Assembly: GCA_002698785.1 (NCBI GenBank)
Contig: PAAG01000014.1
Location: 1-64,000, forward strand
Direction: 5' to 3'
DNA: 64,000 bases
Source of the DNA: Verrucomicrobiales bacterium
GTDB lineage: Bacteria > Verrucomicrobiota > Verrucomicrobiia > Verrucomicrobiales > DEV007
The notes beneath the pieces were generated by a model. It had not been told where the DNA came from. It did no database searches and saw nothing but the letters and a program-made list of their open reading frames with translations. Numbering within the stretch: position 1 is the stretch's first letter; each line of letters begins with the position of its first letter. Both the position numbers and the translations under genes were made by a program. Positions 54,604 to 63,993 of this stretch are shown here, piece after piece.

Positions 54604-56673
54604 ATGAATATCACTCAGTTCATTCGCACGTTGCTCATCCCGGCGCTGTGTGTCTCCTTCGCTGTCTCCTCCGCTCATGCGCGGACTTGGACCAGCACGG
54701 AAGGAAAGACCATGCAGGCGCTTTTCCTTGGGATTGAAGGCAATAACTACAAGTTCAAACTGGCAAACGGCAACGAAATCGTTGTTCCGAAAGATCGCTT
54801 TATCAAGGCGGATCAGGAAGCAGCTGAACGCCTGAACGAAATTGGCGACGATACATACACAAAAGCTTCCGCACGGAAGATCGATACTCTTCTCGCTCAA
54901 AATCTGAAAGAGAACGGCTTCACGTCATTTAACGATCCGCTCCCAGACGATCTATTCGTTCGCCGGGTTTATCTAGACATTATTGGTCGCATTCCTACCC
55001 GTGAAGAGTTTCTTCGCTTCGCAGAAAGCGCTCGCCCAGATAAGCGTGAAGCTCTCATCGACGAGTTGCTCACCTCTCCAGGGTATGCCTCCAACATGTT
55101 CAACTACTTCGCGGACATGTATCGTCTCCACGCCAGCGATTTCAACAATGGCGTCCGCATGGAGCCCTACATTCAGTGGTGGAAAGAACAGTTGGAGAAC
55201 AATGTTCACTACAATGACATCATCACTACGATGATGACAGCCAAAGGTAATGTAGGGCAGAACCCTGCATCAGGTTTCATCCTCCGGGACACCGGTATGG
55301 AATTCGACGCTTTTGCCAACTTTGGACAGGTAATGCTCGGAATCGACATTTCCTGCGCCCAGTGTCACGACCATCCCTTTGATGAGTGGACTCAGGGTGA
55401 TTTCTACGACATGGCTGCTTTCTTCGGAAACACCCAACGCTCCATCGGATATGGTGGCGGTTCCATGATGAGCGGCTCGGCTCGCGAGATGCCTAATTCT
55501 CCCGAAGGCTGGTATACGAATTTCATGAAATGGGCGGAAGATGAAAAAGGTATTCGTCCGCGAGACCAGAACAGCAATCAGTTCCGCTTTTTCATGCGCG
55601 CTCTCGGCTGGAATGTAGCGGATAATGAAAAGCTCGAGACCTATCTGCCGCACGATTTCCGTGGAAGTGGCGGTAAGCCAAACGAAGTGGCAGACCCAGG
55701 CGTCATTCTCGGACCAGCGGCCAAGACTGGCGGCAAGACTCGCCGCGAAGCTCTCGCCGAATGGCTCGTGTCTCCAGACAACCCGAGATTCGCTCTTGTT
55801 ATCGCAAACCGTATGTGGAGCCGGGCCTTTGGACGTCCTCTCGTAGGTCCTGTTACTGATTTCAGCGACGATATGATCCGCGGTGCATCTCAGCCGGAAG
55901 TCTTGAAATTCGTGACCAGCGAAATGAAGCGAGTCGACTACGACCTGCGCGAATTCATGCGAATTCTTTACAACACCCGCGCTTATCAGTCGATCTCGAC
56001 CGCTGAAGAGCCAGCGTGGGCAGATGCCTATTACTTCCAAGGGCCAATTCTCCGTCGTATGCGCGCTGAGCAGGCATGGGACTCCATGATGGTTCTCGCA
56101 AACGGGCCGGAAATTGACGAGAAAAAAGGCCGTGACGGATCTTTCTACAAAGCTGTCCTCAATATCGACTTCAATTCAGTCGACAACGAAGAGGTTTGGA
56201 AACACTACGAGATGTGGAACAGCAACCGCGGAGATCGCATGGGCGCAGCGATGGTGACCGAAAGCTCCGGCAGCGATTACACCCCTGTCGTGATGAACGA
56301 CACGGATCTTCGCGCTTCCGAGCTCGCGCAGCCAGCTCCAGCCGCTTCCATGCTCGACACCTTTGGTCAGTCTGACCGTCGGATCACTGACGACCACAAC
56401 TACGACGGCTCCGTGCCGCAGGTGCTCGCTCTGATGAACGGCCCTGTAACCGAGCGCCTCACCGGTCTGTCCTCCAAAGTAATAGACGACCTTGAGGAAC
56501 TCGATGGTCCGGATGACAAGGTCCGGGGAGTTTTCTTCACTCTTCTCAATCGTTTCCCCTCCTCTGACGAATTGCAACTCGGAGTCAGCATGATCGAAGA
56601 TCACGGAGACGAAGGGATCAGCGACCTGGCTTGGGCGCTAATGAACAGCCCGGAGTTTCTCTTCATTCAATAA
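54604..56673 (+). CDS. DUF1549/DUF1553 protein with N-terminal SHD1-like domain
   Basis: 689 residues with a signal peptide (LLIPALCVSFAVSSAHA). Residues about 27-70 (RTWTSTEGKTMQALFLG, YKFKLANGNEIVVPKDRF) resemble the SLA1-type SHD1 domain. The DUF1549 domain follows (FVRRVYLDIIGRIPTREEFLRF, RDTGMEFDAFANFGQVMLGIDISCAQCHDHPFDEWTQGDFY split at about 225-265), then DUF1553 (RREALAEWLVSPDNPRFALVIANRMWSRAFGRPLVGPVTDF, also long). CAQCH is part of the normal DUF1549 pattern and need not bind haem. These proteins are a PVC hallmark, often with sulfatases, and their reaction is unknown. The paired DUF1501 gene begins 37 nt downstream. Confidence 0.92.
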   Translation: MNITQFIRTLLIPALCVSFAVSSAHARTWTSTEGKTMQALFLGIEGNNYKFKLANGNEIVVPKDRFIKADQEAAERLNEIGDDTYTKASARKIDTLLAQNLKENGFTSFNDPLPDDLFVRRVYLDIIGRIPTREEFLRFAESARPDKREALIDELLTSPGYASNMFNYFADMYRLHASDFNNGVRMEPYIQWWKEQLENNVHYNDIITTMMTAKGNVGQNPASGFILRDTGMEFDAFANFGQVMLGIDISCAQCHDHPFDEWTQGDFYDMAAFFGNTQRSIGYGGGSMMSGSAREMPNSPEGWYTNFMKWAEDEKGIRPRDQNSNQFRFFMRALGWNVADNEKLETYLPHDFRGSGGKPNEVADPGVILGPAAKTGGKTRREALAEWLVSPDNPRFALVIANRMWSRAFGRPLVGPVTDFSDDMIRGASQPEVLKFVTSEMKRVDYDLREFMRILYNTRAYQSISTAEEPAWADAYYFQGPILRRMRAEQAWDSMMVLANGPEIDEKKGRDGSFYKAVLNIDFNSVDNEEVWKHYEMWNSNRGDRMGAAMVTESSGSDYTPVVMNDTDLRASELAQPAPAASMLDTFGQSDRRITDDHNYDGSVPQVLALMNGPVTERLTGLSSKVIDDLEELDGPDDKVRGVFFTLLNRFPSSDELQLGVSMIEDHGDEGISDLAWALMNSPEFLFIQ

Positions 56674-56710
56674 TTCCTCCCCACAACAAAAAACAAAAAC
56701 CTTTTCAGTC

Positions 56711-57973
56711 ATGAACCATATTGCTGAACTCGCAGGCAAAGACCCACTGAGCCGCCGGTATTTCATGGAAATGTCGGCCAAGATGACATTGGGCGTGGGA
56801 CTCTCTGTTCCATTTCTGCCAAAAAACTTCAAGGCGCAGGACGGAGCTAAAGCTCAAAACCTGATCTACATCTACCTCTCTGGAGGTATGACACACCTCG
56901 ACACCTTTGATGCAAAGAAAGGTGGCGTAATGGGAGACACCGAATTGATCGACACCAAGGTCGACAACATGAAATTTGGCATGCACATGGAGAAGCTCGC
57001 CAAACAGGCTGACAAGCTTGCTGTGATCAACTCCATGACGTCCACACAGGGCGCACACGAACAGGGCCAGTACATCATGCGTACTGGCTACGAAAAGCGC
57101 GCCACGATCGTTCACCCGACGATTGGCCCATGGGCAGAAACCCTGCTTGGAAAACGCGGGGATATTCTCCCCGACAGTGTTGTCATTGGCCAGGGCACCT
57201 CGAACGCAGGCTTTATGGATCCGTCCAAGAGTCCGCTTCCAATTGCGGATCCCTCCGGCGGAGTTCCCAACACTCAACTGATTGTTGAAGGAGAGCGTTT
57301 TGATCGCCGTATGGAAATGGCCCAGAAGCTCGGTCAGAAATTCACTGAGAAATTCAAATATATGGGCCCCGAGTCCTACGTTGAATACTACAATCAGGCG
57401 AATCGTTTGTTGAAGAGTGACGAACTGTCTGCTTTCGACATTTCCGGTGAGTCAAATTCCGGTGACTACGGGTCCGGTCGACTTGGCCAGGGTTGCCTTC
57501 TCGCACGCAAGCTTGTGGAAAACGGTGTCCGTGTCGTGGAAGTCATTTCTGGTGGTTGGGATATGCACGTCGATGTTTCTGGCTCCACTGCATCCAAGCT
57601 TCCTGAACTGGATACAGCAGTATCAGCACTCCTGAAAGATCTTGAGGACCGCGGGCTGCTCGACTCCACCCTGGTGGCTATCGGAACTGAGTTCGGCCGT
57701 ACCCCGGACATCAATATGAACGCGGGTCGCGACCACTATCCTGCGGCTTACTCCTGCGTTCTTGCGGGTGGCGGCATCAAGGGCGGAACGGTTCACGGAG
57801 AGACCGACGGTAGCGGCAAGAAGGTCAAGAGCGACCCAATGAAGCCCGAAGATTTCCTTGCGACAATCGGACATGGAATGGGGCTTAATTTGGAGGAGAC
57901 GGTCTACTCTCCTACTCAGCGTCCATTCACCTTTGCGGACAAAGGAGTTCCAGCGACCAAGTTGTTCGGTTGA
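56711..57973 (+). CDS. DUF1501 protein with Tat-type signal
   Basis: 420 residues. The N-terminus has SRRYFMEMSAK followed by a hydrophobic stretch, a twin-arginine export signal. The DUF1501 body (alkaline-phosphatase-like superfamily) shows LIYIYLSGGMTHLDTFDAK, STQGAHEQGQYIMRTG, HPTIGPWAE, ISGGWDMHVDV, STLVAIGTEFGRTPDIN and GRDHYPAAYSCVLAGGGIKGG. Several histidines and aspartates could bind metal. It is exported folded and is presumably a partner of the DUF1549/DUF1553 protein, with which it is nearly always paired. The reaction is unknown. A strong terminator follows. Confidence 0.93.
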   Translation: MNHIAELAGKDPLSRRYFMEMSAKMTLGVGLSVPFLPKNFKAQDGAKAQNLIYIYLSGGMTHLDTFDAKKGGVMGDTELIDTKVDNMKFGMHMEKLAKQADKLAVINSMTSTQGAHEQGQYIMRTGYEKRATIVHPTIGPWAETLLGKRGDILPDSVVIGQGTSNAGFMDPSKSPLPIADPSGGVPNTQLIVEGERFDRRMEMAQKLGQKFTEKFKYMGPESYVEYYNQANRLLKSDELSAFDISGESNSGDYGSGRLGQGCLLARKLVENGVRVVEVISGGWDMHVDVSGSTASKLPELDTAVSALLKDLEDRGLLDSTLVAIGTEFGRTPDINMNAGRDHYPAAYSCVLAGGGIKGGTVHGETDGSGKKVKSDPMKPEDFLATIGHGMGLNLEETVYSPTQRPFTFADKGVPATKLFG

Positions 57974-58002
57974 TTTTCCGAAAGTTGGTTTTCTTTTTCA
58001 GA

Positions 58003-58031
58003 AACGCCGGGCAGCTACTGTCCGGCGTTTT
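58003..58031 (+). terminator. Strong terminator between DUF1501 gene and mnmE
   Basis: AACGCCGGGCAG pairs with CTGTCCGGCGTT (58018-58029) through a 3-nt loop, 12 pairs including one G-U, then TTTT. It ends the plus-strand DUF1549-DUF1501 unit. Since the genes converge, mnmE transcription also meets the stem, though its T-run is short on that strand. Confidence 0.88.
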
Positions 58032-58036
58032 GCTTT

Positions 58037-59383
58037 CTACTTTCCAATACAGAAACTGCTGAAAATCTCGCCAAGAATTTCTTCCACGTCGGTTTTTCCA
58101 ATCACTTCTCCGATAGCTCCGAGAGCCTCACGAAGATCCATCGCCACAAATTCTGGCGATTCACCTGCTTTCAGATTTTCGGCTGCATTATGCAGATACT
58201 CGCCCGCTTTCCTGAGGCAATGTTGGTGCCGGGTATTGATAGCAGTGAGACTCGCAGTGTTGACTGCTCCGGACTCTACCAGGTTCTGATACAAAACCTC
58301 GCCGATGGCATCTGCACTGTCTTTTGTCAGGCAGGAGATTTCGATGCCTTCTTCCCCTTCCCAGTCGGGGTGAGTCGGCAAGTCTGACTTATTGAGTAGT
58401 CGTAAGACTCTCGCACCATCAGGTAAATCGATTCTCTTCGCGACCTCGCCGGATGCGCTCGAATCGATCACGAACAATACCAACTCAGCTCTCTCTAACT
58501 GGACTCGACTTCTTTCGATCCCTTCGCGTTCGACGTCTCCCTCTCCCTCGTGAATACCCGCTGTATCGATTAATCGAACGGGTATACCCTTCAAATTGAT
58601 CACCTCTTCGATCGTGTCCCGCGTAGTTCCTGCTGTTGGATTGACAATGGCACGGTCGAACCCCAAAAGGAGATTCAATAGACTGGACTTTCCGGCGTTG
58701 GGAGCGCCGCAGATGACGGTTCGCAGCCCCTCACGCAAAATTCGGCCCTGATTTGCCGTGGCGAGAAGCCCAGACACCATTCCGATCACTTCATTAAGTC
58801 TGCTCGACAGCTGGTCCACCGTATCTGGATCAATATCCTCATCGGGGAAATCAATGTGTGCTTCTACATGAGCAAGCACCGTGATGAGTTTCTCTCGTAT
58901 CAGCCCCAACTCAGTCCCAAGTCGCCCATCCAGTTGCTCGCGAGCGGCTTTTACCGCCAGATCGCTCTGCGCCGAAATCAGATCCATGATAGCTTCTGCC
59001 TGTGTAAGATCGAGTTTCCCATGAAAGAATGCCCTTTGAGAAAACTCACCAGGAGCAGCAGAATCAGCCCCCGCGGCGAGAACCGTGGAAAGAACATCCC
59101 GTGTCACCAACACACCTCCGTGGCAGGCAATCTCCACGACGTCTTCCCCGGTAAAGCTGTTTGGCGCGGCAAACCAAGTCAGTAAGACGTCATCCACAAT
59201 CTGATCTTCACGATCAATTATCTTTCCATAGTATTGCTTTCTGGCCTCCCATTTCACGGCGGGAATACCTTGGAAGCACTCGGCACAGATTGCCTTGGCA
59301 TCTGGCCCGCTCACACGGATCAAGGCGACCGCACCCACTCCTGGTGGCGAAGCAATGGCAGCGATGTTGGAATTCTGCGTCAC
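58037..59383 (-). CDS. mnmE: tRNA modification GTPase MnmE
   Basis: About 448 residues from GTG 59383 (MTQNSNIAAIASPPGVGAV). MnmE and MnmG install the 5-carboxymethylaminomethyl group on wobble uridine. The N-terminal folate-binding domain is intact (PGVGAVALIRVSGPDA, EDVVEIACHGGVLV, PGEFSQRAFFHGKLDLTQAEA). The G domain inside the helical domain has GAPNAGKSSLLN, the TTRDTIEE switch, DTAG and NKSD. The protein ends FCIGK, with the conserved cysteine. A longer frame from a TTG at 59422 is less likely. It is divergent from radC, with 95 bp between the starts. No mnmG is adjacent. Confidence 0.97.
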   Translation of the reverse strand: MTQNSNIAAIASPPGVGAVALIRVSGPDAKAICAECFQGIPAVKWEARKQYYGKIIDREDQIVDDVLLTWFAAPNSFTGEDVVEIACHGGVLVTRDVLSTVLAAGADSAAPGEFSQRAFFHGKLDLTQAEAIMDLISAQSDLAVKAAREQLDGRLGTELGLIREKLITVLAHVEAHIDFPDEDIDPDTVDQLSSRLNEVIGMVSGLLATANQGRILREGLRTVICGAPNAGKSSLLNLLLGFDRAIVNPTAGTTRDTIEEVINLKGIPVRLIDTAGIHEGEGDVEREGIERSRVQLERAELVLFVIDSSASGEVAKRIDLPDGARVLRLLNKSDLPTHPDWEGEEGIEISCLTKDSADAIGEVLYQNLVESGAVNTASLTAINTRHQHCLRKAGEYLHNAAENLKAGESPEFVAMDLREALGAIGEVIGKTDVEEILGEIFSSFCIGK

Positions 59384-59478
59384 AATAAATGTCGAATGTG
59401 CAGGGTATTCCAATCCCCGCAACTGCGAAAAGGTTTTGCGCCCGAACGTACATCAGCGCAGGATGTTGATGCTGAACC

Positions 59479-60168
59479 ATGTTGATTCGAGATTTACCTG
59501 AAGACGAGCGACCTCGCGAAAAAATAGCCGAACAGGGAGCAACGTCTCTCAGCGACGCGGAAATCCTCGCTGTTTTTTTCGGAACAGGCCGGAGAGGCCT
59601 CAGCGCCATCGACCTCGGACGCGAAATGATCCGACAGTTTGGCTCTTTACGAAATCTGTCCAGAGCATCGGTAGAAGAATTGACGGCCATCGACGGCATC
59701 GGACCTGCGAAAGCAGCCCAGCTTGCCGCTGTATTCGAATTCGGTCGACGCCTGGCCCGCGAACCCTACCGGGAAACGCCCATCACTTGCCCGGAAGACG
59801 TGTATGAACTCCTCGGCCCGGAAATGCAGAGCCTCTCTCAAGAGTCCGTCCGTGCAGTCCTCCTGAATCACCGAAAACGTCTCATCCACATGGTGGAAAT
59901 TTTCCGGGGAACAGGAAATGAGTCTTTCGCCAACCCGTCGGAGATTTTGAGGAAAGCGATCAGTCACGCTGCACACTCACTGATTCTAGTCCACAACCAT
60001 CCTTCCGGTGACCCCTCGCCAAGTCGTGCAGATCGCGACGTAACTTCCCGAATGAAAACTGCTTGCGAGGCAATTGGTATTGAGTTTACCGATCACATCA
60101 TCATTGGTTGTCACTCCGAAAACAATCTGGAGCCCTACTTCAGTTTTCGCGAAGCAGGCCTCATCTGA
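59479..60168 (+). CDS. radC: RadC-family JAB1/MPN+ protein
   Basis: 229 residues. The N-terminal helical half has RPREKIAEQGATSLSDAEILAV and a helix-hairpin-helix IDGIGPAKAAQLAAVFEFGRR. The C-terminal JAB/MPN domain has the metal motif H172-N-H174-PSGDPSPSRAD, and glutamate in MVEIFRGTGNES. RadC was once linked to DNA repair, but its true role is unsettled; a metal-dependent hydrolase activity is expected. It is followed after 11 nt by lpxA. Confidence 0.95.
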   Translation: MLIRDLPEDERPREKIAEQGATSLSDAEILAVFFGTGRRGLSAIDLGREMIRQFGSLRNLSRASVEELTAIDGIGPAKAAQLAAVFEFGRRLAREPYRETPITCPEDVYELLGPEMQSLSQESVRAVLLNHRKRLIHMVEIFRGTGNESFANPSEILRKAISHAAHSLILVHNHPSGDPSPSRADRDVTSRMKTACEAIGIEFTDHIIIGCHSENNLEPYFSFREAGLI

Positions 60169-60179
60169 TCCTTTATCTC

Positions 60180-60974
60180 ATGTCGATTCATCCTTCTGCT
60201 GTCATTGCTGATTCCGCACAAATCGGAGAAAATGTCTCCGTTGGTCCTTTCGTGGTCATCGAAGAGGAAGTCATAATTGGAGATGGCTGCGTTCTTGATG
60301 CTGCCGCCCAGTTGCGAAGGGGCACAACTTTGGGCTCAGAGAACCACATTGGCTCAGGTGCCATCATAGGCGCGGACCCTCAGGTAATCGGGTTCGACAG
60401 CAATATCAATGGAGGCGTAAAAATCGGCAATAAGAACGTTCTGCGTGAGTATGTTACAATTCACAGAAGCACATCCGACGGGGAGTTTACAGTTCTCGGA
60501 AGCAGCAACTATCTCATGACCGGCACCCACTTCGGTCACGATTGCATTGTTGGAGATAACAACACGATGGCAAACAACGTGTTACTCGCAGGACACGTCC
60601 TTATGGGGAACAACTGTTTTGTCGGAGGGGCGTCTGTATTTCACCAGTTCGTTCGTGTCGCTGACTATGTGATGGTCCAGGGACTATCTGGATTCTCACT
60701 CGATTTGCCCCCCTACGTGATGGCAGCGGGGGTGAATTACGTGGCAGGCATCAATTCGGTCGGGCTCCGGCGTGCTGGATTCGATGGAAATGCACGCAAG
60801 GAAATCAAAGAGGCCTTCAGGATGGTTTATCGCAGCGGAAAGGGCTTGAAAGAAGCTCTCGAGGAGGCTGGCAATCGCGAATGGACCAATGAAGCAGGCG
60901 CTTTCTTTGATTTTCTCCACCAAAAGTCGAAAAAGGGCTTTTGCATTCGAATGGAGAAAGCAAAAGCAGATTAA
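60180..60974 (+). CDS. lpxA: UDP-N-acetylglucosamine acyltransferase LpxA
   Basis: LpxA carries out the first step of lipid A synthesis, moving a 3-hydroxyacyl chain from ACP to UDP-GlcNAc. 264 residues from ATG 60180, near the E. coli length of 262. Left-handed beta-helix hexapeptides are clear (IHPSAVIADSAQIGENVSVGP, then further turns). The catalytic histidine lies in GHDCIVGDN, with AGHVLMGNN and HQFVRVADYVMVQGLSGF, and the C-terminal helical part has GINSVGLRRAGF. By alignment the residue matching E. coli Gly173 is glycine, which would favour a C14-type chain; this is inference. A longer frame (60108) would overlap radC and lacks homology. Confidence 0.95.
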   Translation: MSIHPSAVIADSAQIGENVSVGPFVVIEEEVIIGDGCVLDAAAQLRRGTTLGSENHIGSGAIIGADPQVIGFDSNINGGVKIGNKNVLREYVTIHRSTSDGEFTVLGSSNYLMTGTHFGHDCIVGDNNTMANNVLLAGHVLMGNNCFVGGASVFHQFVRVADYVMVQGLSGFSLDLPPYVMAAGVNYVAGINSVGLRRAGFDGNARKEIKEAFRMVYRSGKGLKEALEEAGNREWTNEAGAFFDFLHQKSKKGFCIRMEKAKAD

Positions 60975-61100
60975 TTCAGCCTTCTTAATTTATTCACCTA
61001 AAAACTGAAGATTTCGTTGGTGTTTTGGGTAGATCTGCGTAAATGAGAGTTGGTGAAATGGCAATTTTGGAGCCATATTTAGTCATTGTTCTGATCCGCT

Positions 61101-63389
61101 TTGATCCGAAAGAGAAACAGTTCTGATATCCTTGTTTTCAGATGGTTGCATTTTACCGCAACCATCTGCTTTCTGACGAGTATTTTTTACCTCTGTCCGA
61201 CACAGGTTTTCGCGCAGCTCGGCCCCTCTAGCATGAGCTCTGTCGCCAACGAAAACACGCTCAATCTCGACATCCAAAGCGACTTCTCCGATTACGACCA
61301 GAATCTCGGTATCGCCAAGGCTTACGGAGATGTGATCGTGAAATATGGAGATGTTACGATCAAAGCCGATCAGGTTGAGTTTCACCAGTCTTCAGGAAAG
61401 ATCTTTGCCCGCGACAATGTTCGCGTGTTTCGGGACGGGCAGGTAGTAGATGCAGAGGAAATCATCTACAACACTCGAACCGGTGAGATGACCACCAGCC
61501 AGTTCGAAAGCGCTCTGGAACCGATTTTTTACACTTCTGACAACATCGTGCGCCCGGAAGAAGGTGAAGAGGGCCCCATTATTCTCTACGACTCAACGTT
61601 CACGACGCACGACTCTTCAGATCCAAATTTCCTCGTAAAAGTCAAGAAACTGGAAGTTTATCCAGATGACAAAATCATCATGCACGGTGCACGTGTCCGC
61701 ATGGGGAAAATTCCGGTCTTTTACTTCCCCTACTACGTCCAGCCAATGGACGATGAGTTGGGATACTACTTCACCCCTGGATGGAACACCGCATGGGGCG
61801 GTTTCTGGCTGAACCAATATGGGTTCATGGTTGGTGAAGATCTCCTGGCAAAAGCTCACCTGGACTATCGCTCCGAACGTGGATTAGCCGGTGGTGTCGA
61901 ATTTAAGCCTAAGAAGTTCGAAGACAACGACAACATCGGGAGCCTGAACCTCTACTACGCCAACGACGATAACCCTCAGATTCGCTTCAACGGTGGAAAG
62001 CGGAAAACTGGCGTCACTTCCAGCCGTTATCGAGTCAATCTGCAGCACCGAGTCTACTTCCCTGGGTCGGACGACGAGACCTTTTATCTCGATTTCGATC
62101 TGAACAAGCTCAGTGACGCATACATTTACGAAGACTTTTTCCCCGCTGAATATCGGATCGACCCCCGCCCCGATAACTTGATCAATCTGACCAAGCTGTT
62201 CGATCGCGGAGAAATCTCTCTAACCGGTCGCTTTCAGTTGAATGAGTTCTTCCAGACAGACACGCGCTCTCCTGAATTAGCTATCGACATCATACGCACT
62301 CCGATTGGCGAAACGGGCTTTTATTACGATGGGCTCACCAGCTACGGCGTAATCGACGAAGAACTCTCCCGCGAGGACACTCTCGCTGGTCTGATCGAGC
62401 CAAGCGGATACAATCGCTTCCACACCTACCACGAATTTCTCTTTCCCACCCAGTTGAACGGCATTCTGAATGTCGTCCCCCGAGCCGGTGTCGGTTACAC
62501 CAATTATTCGGATTTCGACATGCCTGGTTTGAATACCTTCGAGAGCTCGATTTTCCACACCGGAGTCGATCTTTCATTCAAGATGTCGAAGCGTTCTCCC
62601 AATATTGTGAATCGCGCTCTAGGTCTGAACGGAATTTTGCATGTCGTGCAGCCCTACTTGAATTACTCCTTTGTCAGCACGGACGAAATCAACGGACGCT
62701 TCACTCCGATCGATCGCCTCACTCCATCCACCCGTCTTCGCCCGATCGACATGCCTCTCTTCACCTCGATCGACGATATCAACAATTGGCAGATCGTCAG
62801 GGCAGGTGTTCACAACCGCTGGTTGACCAAGAGAAACGGACAGAGCTATGAATGGCTCTCTGTTAACAACTATTTCGATGCCTACATTCAGGATCCCGAA
62901 TATGGACGGGACTTTTCCAACTTCTTCACCGACGTCGAGTGGCGACCACTCCCCTGGCTTTCAGCAAACACCACCGCACAGGTCCCACTGCTGGACGACA
63001 CGCTTGAATTCTCAGAACTCACCACCTCCGTCAGCTTTATGCCAACGGATTGGTTCGAATTTGGTGTAGGACACTACTATCTGAACGACCACCCGTTCTT
63101 CCGAGATTCCGACCTCTACTCTCTTACGACCTACACTCGCCTCAGCGATCAATGGGGATTCAGCACGGCTCACCGATTTGAAGCAGACGACCAGACACTC
63201 GAGTATCAGCAATACTCTATTCACCGCGATCTACCGAGTTGGACCCTCAGTGTAGGCGGTATCGTTCGTGACAATCGTCGCGGTGACAATGAATACGGAG
63301 TTCTCCTCAGCCTGACTCTGAAGGCATTTCCGAAGGTTAGCCTACCAGTCGACTTCCAGCCAGGAAGCCTTGGATTCGAAGACGAGTAG
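61101..63389 (+). CDS. lptD: LPS-assembly outer-membrane protein LptD (OstA-type)
   Basis: 762 residues. A signal anchor segment (FTATICFLTSIFYLCPTQVFA) is followed by an OstA/LptA-like jellyroll (about 60-140, AKAYGDVIVKYGDVTIKAD, QVEFHQSSGKIFARDNV, EIIYNTRTGEM). The large C-terminal beta-barrel (about 200-762) has KIPVFYFPYYVQPM, YYFTPGWNTAWGGFWLNQYG and alternating aromatic strands, ending LSLTLKAFPKVSLPVDF. LptD accepts LPS from LptA and places it at the cell surface with LptE. The frame opens with TTG at 61101; no ATG precedes the signal segment, so the start is uncertain. It is 126 nt after lpxA, in keeping with an LPS gene group. Confidence 0.9.
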   Translation: MIRKRNSSDILVFRWLHFTATICFLTSIFYLCPTQVFAQLGPSSMSSVANENTLNLDIQSDFSDYDQNLGIAKAYGDVIVKYGDVTIKADQVEFHQSSGKIFARDNVRVFRDGQVVDAEEIIYNTRTGEMTTSQFESALEPIFYTSDNIVRPEEGEEGPIILYDSTFTTHDSSDPNFLVKVKKLEVYPDDKIIMHGARVRMGKIPVFYFPYYVQPMDDELGYYFTPGWNTAWGGFWLNQYGFMVGEDLLAKAHLDYRSERGLAGGVEFKPKKFEDNDNIGSLNLYYANDDNPQIRFNGGKRKTGVTSSRYRVNLQHRVYFPGSDDETFYLDFDLNKLSDAYIYEDFFPAEYRIDPRPDNLINLTKLFDRGEISLTGRFQLNEFFQTDTRSPELAIDIIRTPIGETGFYYDGLTSYGVIDEELSREDTLAGLIEPSGYNRFHTYHEFLFPTQLNGILNVVPRAGVGYTNYSDFDMPGLNTFESSIFHTGVDLSFKMSKRSPNIVNRALGLNGILHVVQPYLNYSFVSTDEINGRFTPIDRLTPSTRLRPIDMPLFTSIDDINNWQIVRAGVHNRWLTKRNGQSYEWLSVNNYFDAYIQDPEYGRDFSNFFTDVEWRPLPWLSANTTAQVPLLDDTLEFSELTTSVSFMPTDWFEFGVGHYYLNDHPFFRDSDLYSLTTYTRLSDQWGFSTAHRFEADDQTLEYQQYSIHRDLPSWTLSVGGIVRDNRRGDNEYGVLLSLTLKAFPKVSLPVDFQPGSLGFEDE

Positions 63390-63468
63390 GACTTGGGTTG
63401 GAAGAGCCGACTGAACCTAGGAGTAGGTTGATCCTGCTACTTTTCCTTTTCTAGACTTCGAAAGCGAT

Positions 63469-63993
63469 TCACTCTTCGCTTCGCCTATTTGAATGGCTCC
63501 CGACTTGCTGAGCCAATTTTGATCCAGTAACGCGCACTGCCGCTACCCCTTTTACAGCCAGTTTCGAAACATTCTCGGTTAAAGATTTGGCATTTCTCTT
63601 TACCTGTTTAAGGCGAGGCGAAGATTTTGCACGGTTCTTTTTTCGAGGATTTGAGCGTGCCCATGTATCACTGGTGTCTTCAGACGAAGAGTAAATGGGC
63701 GGTGGAAGAGGAATCCCAGGTGCAGGAACTTGACCAGAAGAACCACAGTCCTCTTTAGATCCTTGAACTCCGCCATGCTCCGCTGGTGTCGAGTCTTGAA
63801 TAGGTGTTGCTCTCTTCTCCATAGGGACTTTTGCCGAATCCTCTCGATGGGATTCGCGAACAACAGGTTCTCTAGCAACCCGGGAGGAGGCCTCCCCGGT
63901 CTCGTCGAATCCAGTTGCGTTCAGCACCTCTGCACGGGCTCTCTCCTCCGCCTCCATGATTGCTCTCACATGAGAACGCTCATCCGTGTTCAC
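63469..63993 (-). CDS. Unknown low-complexity protein, 5' end possibly outside window
   Basis: At least 174 codons. The first in-window start is GTG 63993, but the frame stays open to base 64000, so the true start may lie beyond the edge. The sequence is hydrophilic: an acidic N-terminal helix (MEAEERARAEVLNATGFDET), a disordered serine/proline-rich middle (PGIPLPPPIYSSSEDTSD) and a strongly basic C-terminus (RSNPRKKNRAKSSPRLKQVK, then LTENVSKLAVKGVAAVRVTG). There is no membrane segment or known domain. The basic tail could bind nucleic acid, but this is a guess. Confidence 0.55.
   Translation of the reverse strand: MNTDERSHVRAIMEAEERARAEVLNATGFDETGEASSRVAREPVVRESHREDSAKVPMEKRATPIQDSTPAEHGGVQGSKEDCGSSGQVPAPGIPLPPPIYSSSEDTSDTWARSNPRKKNRAKSSPRLKQVKRNAKSLTENVSKLAVKGVAAVRVTGSKLAQQVGSHSNRRSEE

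Noticed and set aside
55350-55375. CAQCH in the DUF1549 protein as a haem c site
   Set aside because: The motif is a standard feature of DUF1549 and no other cytochrome features are present.
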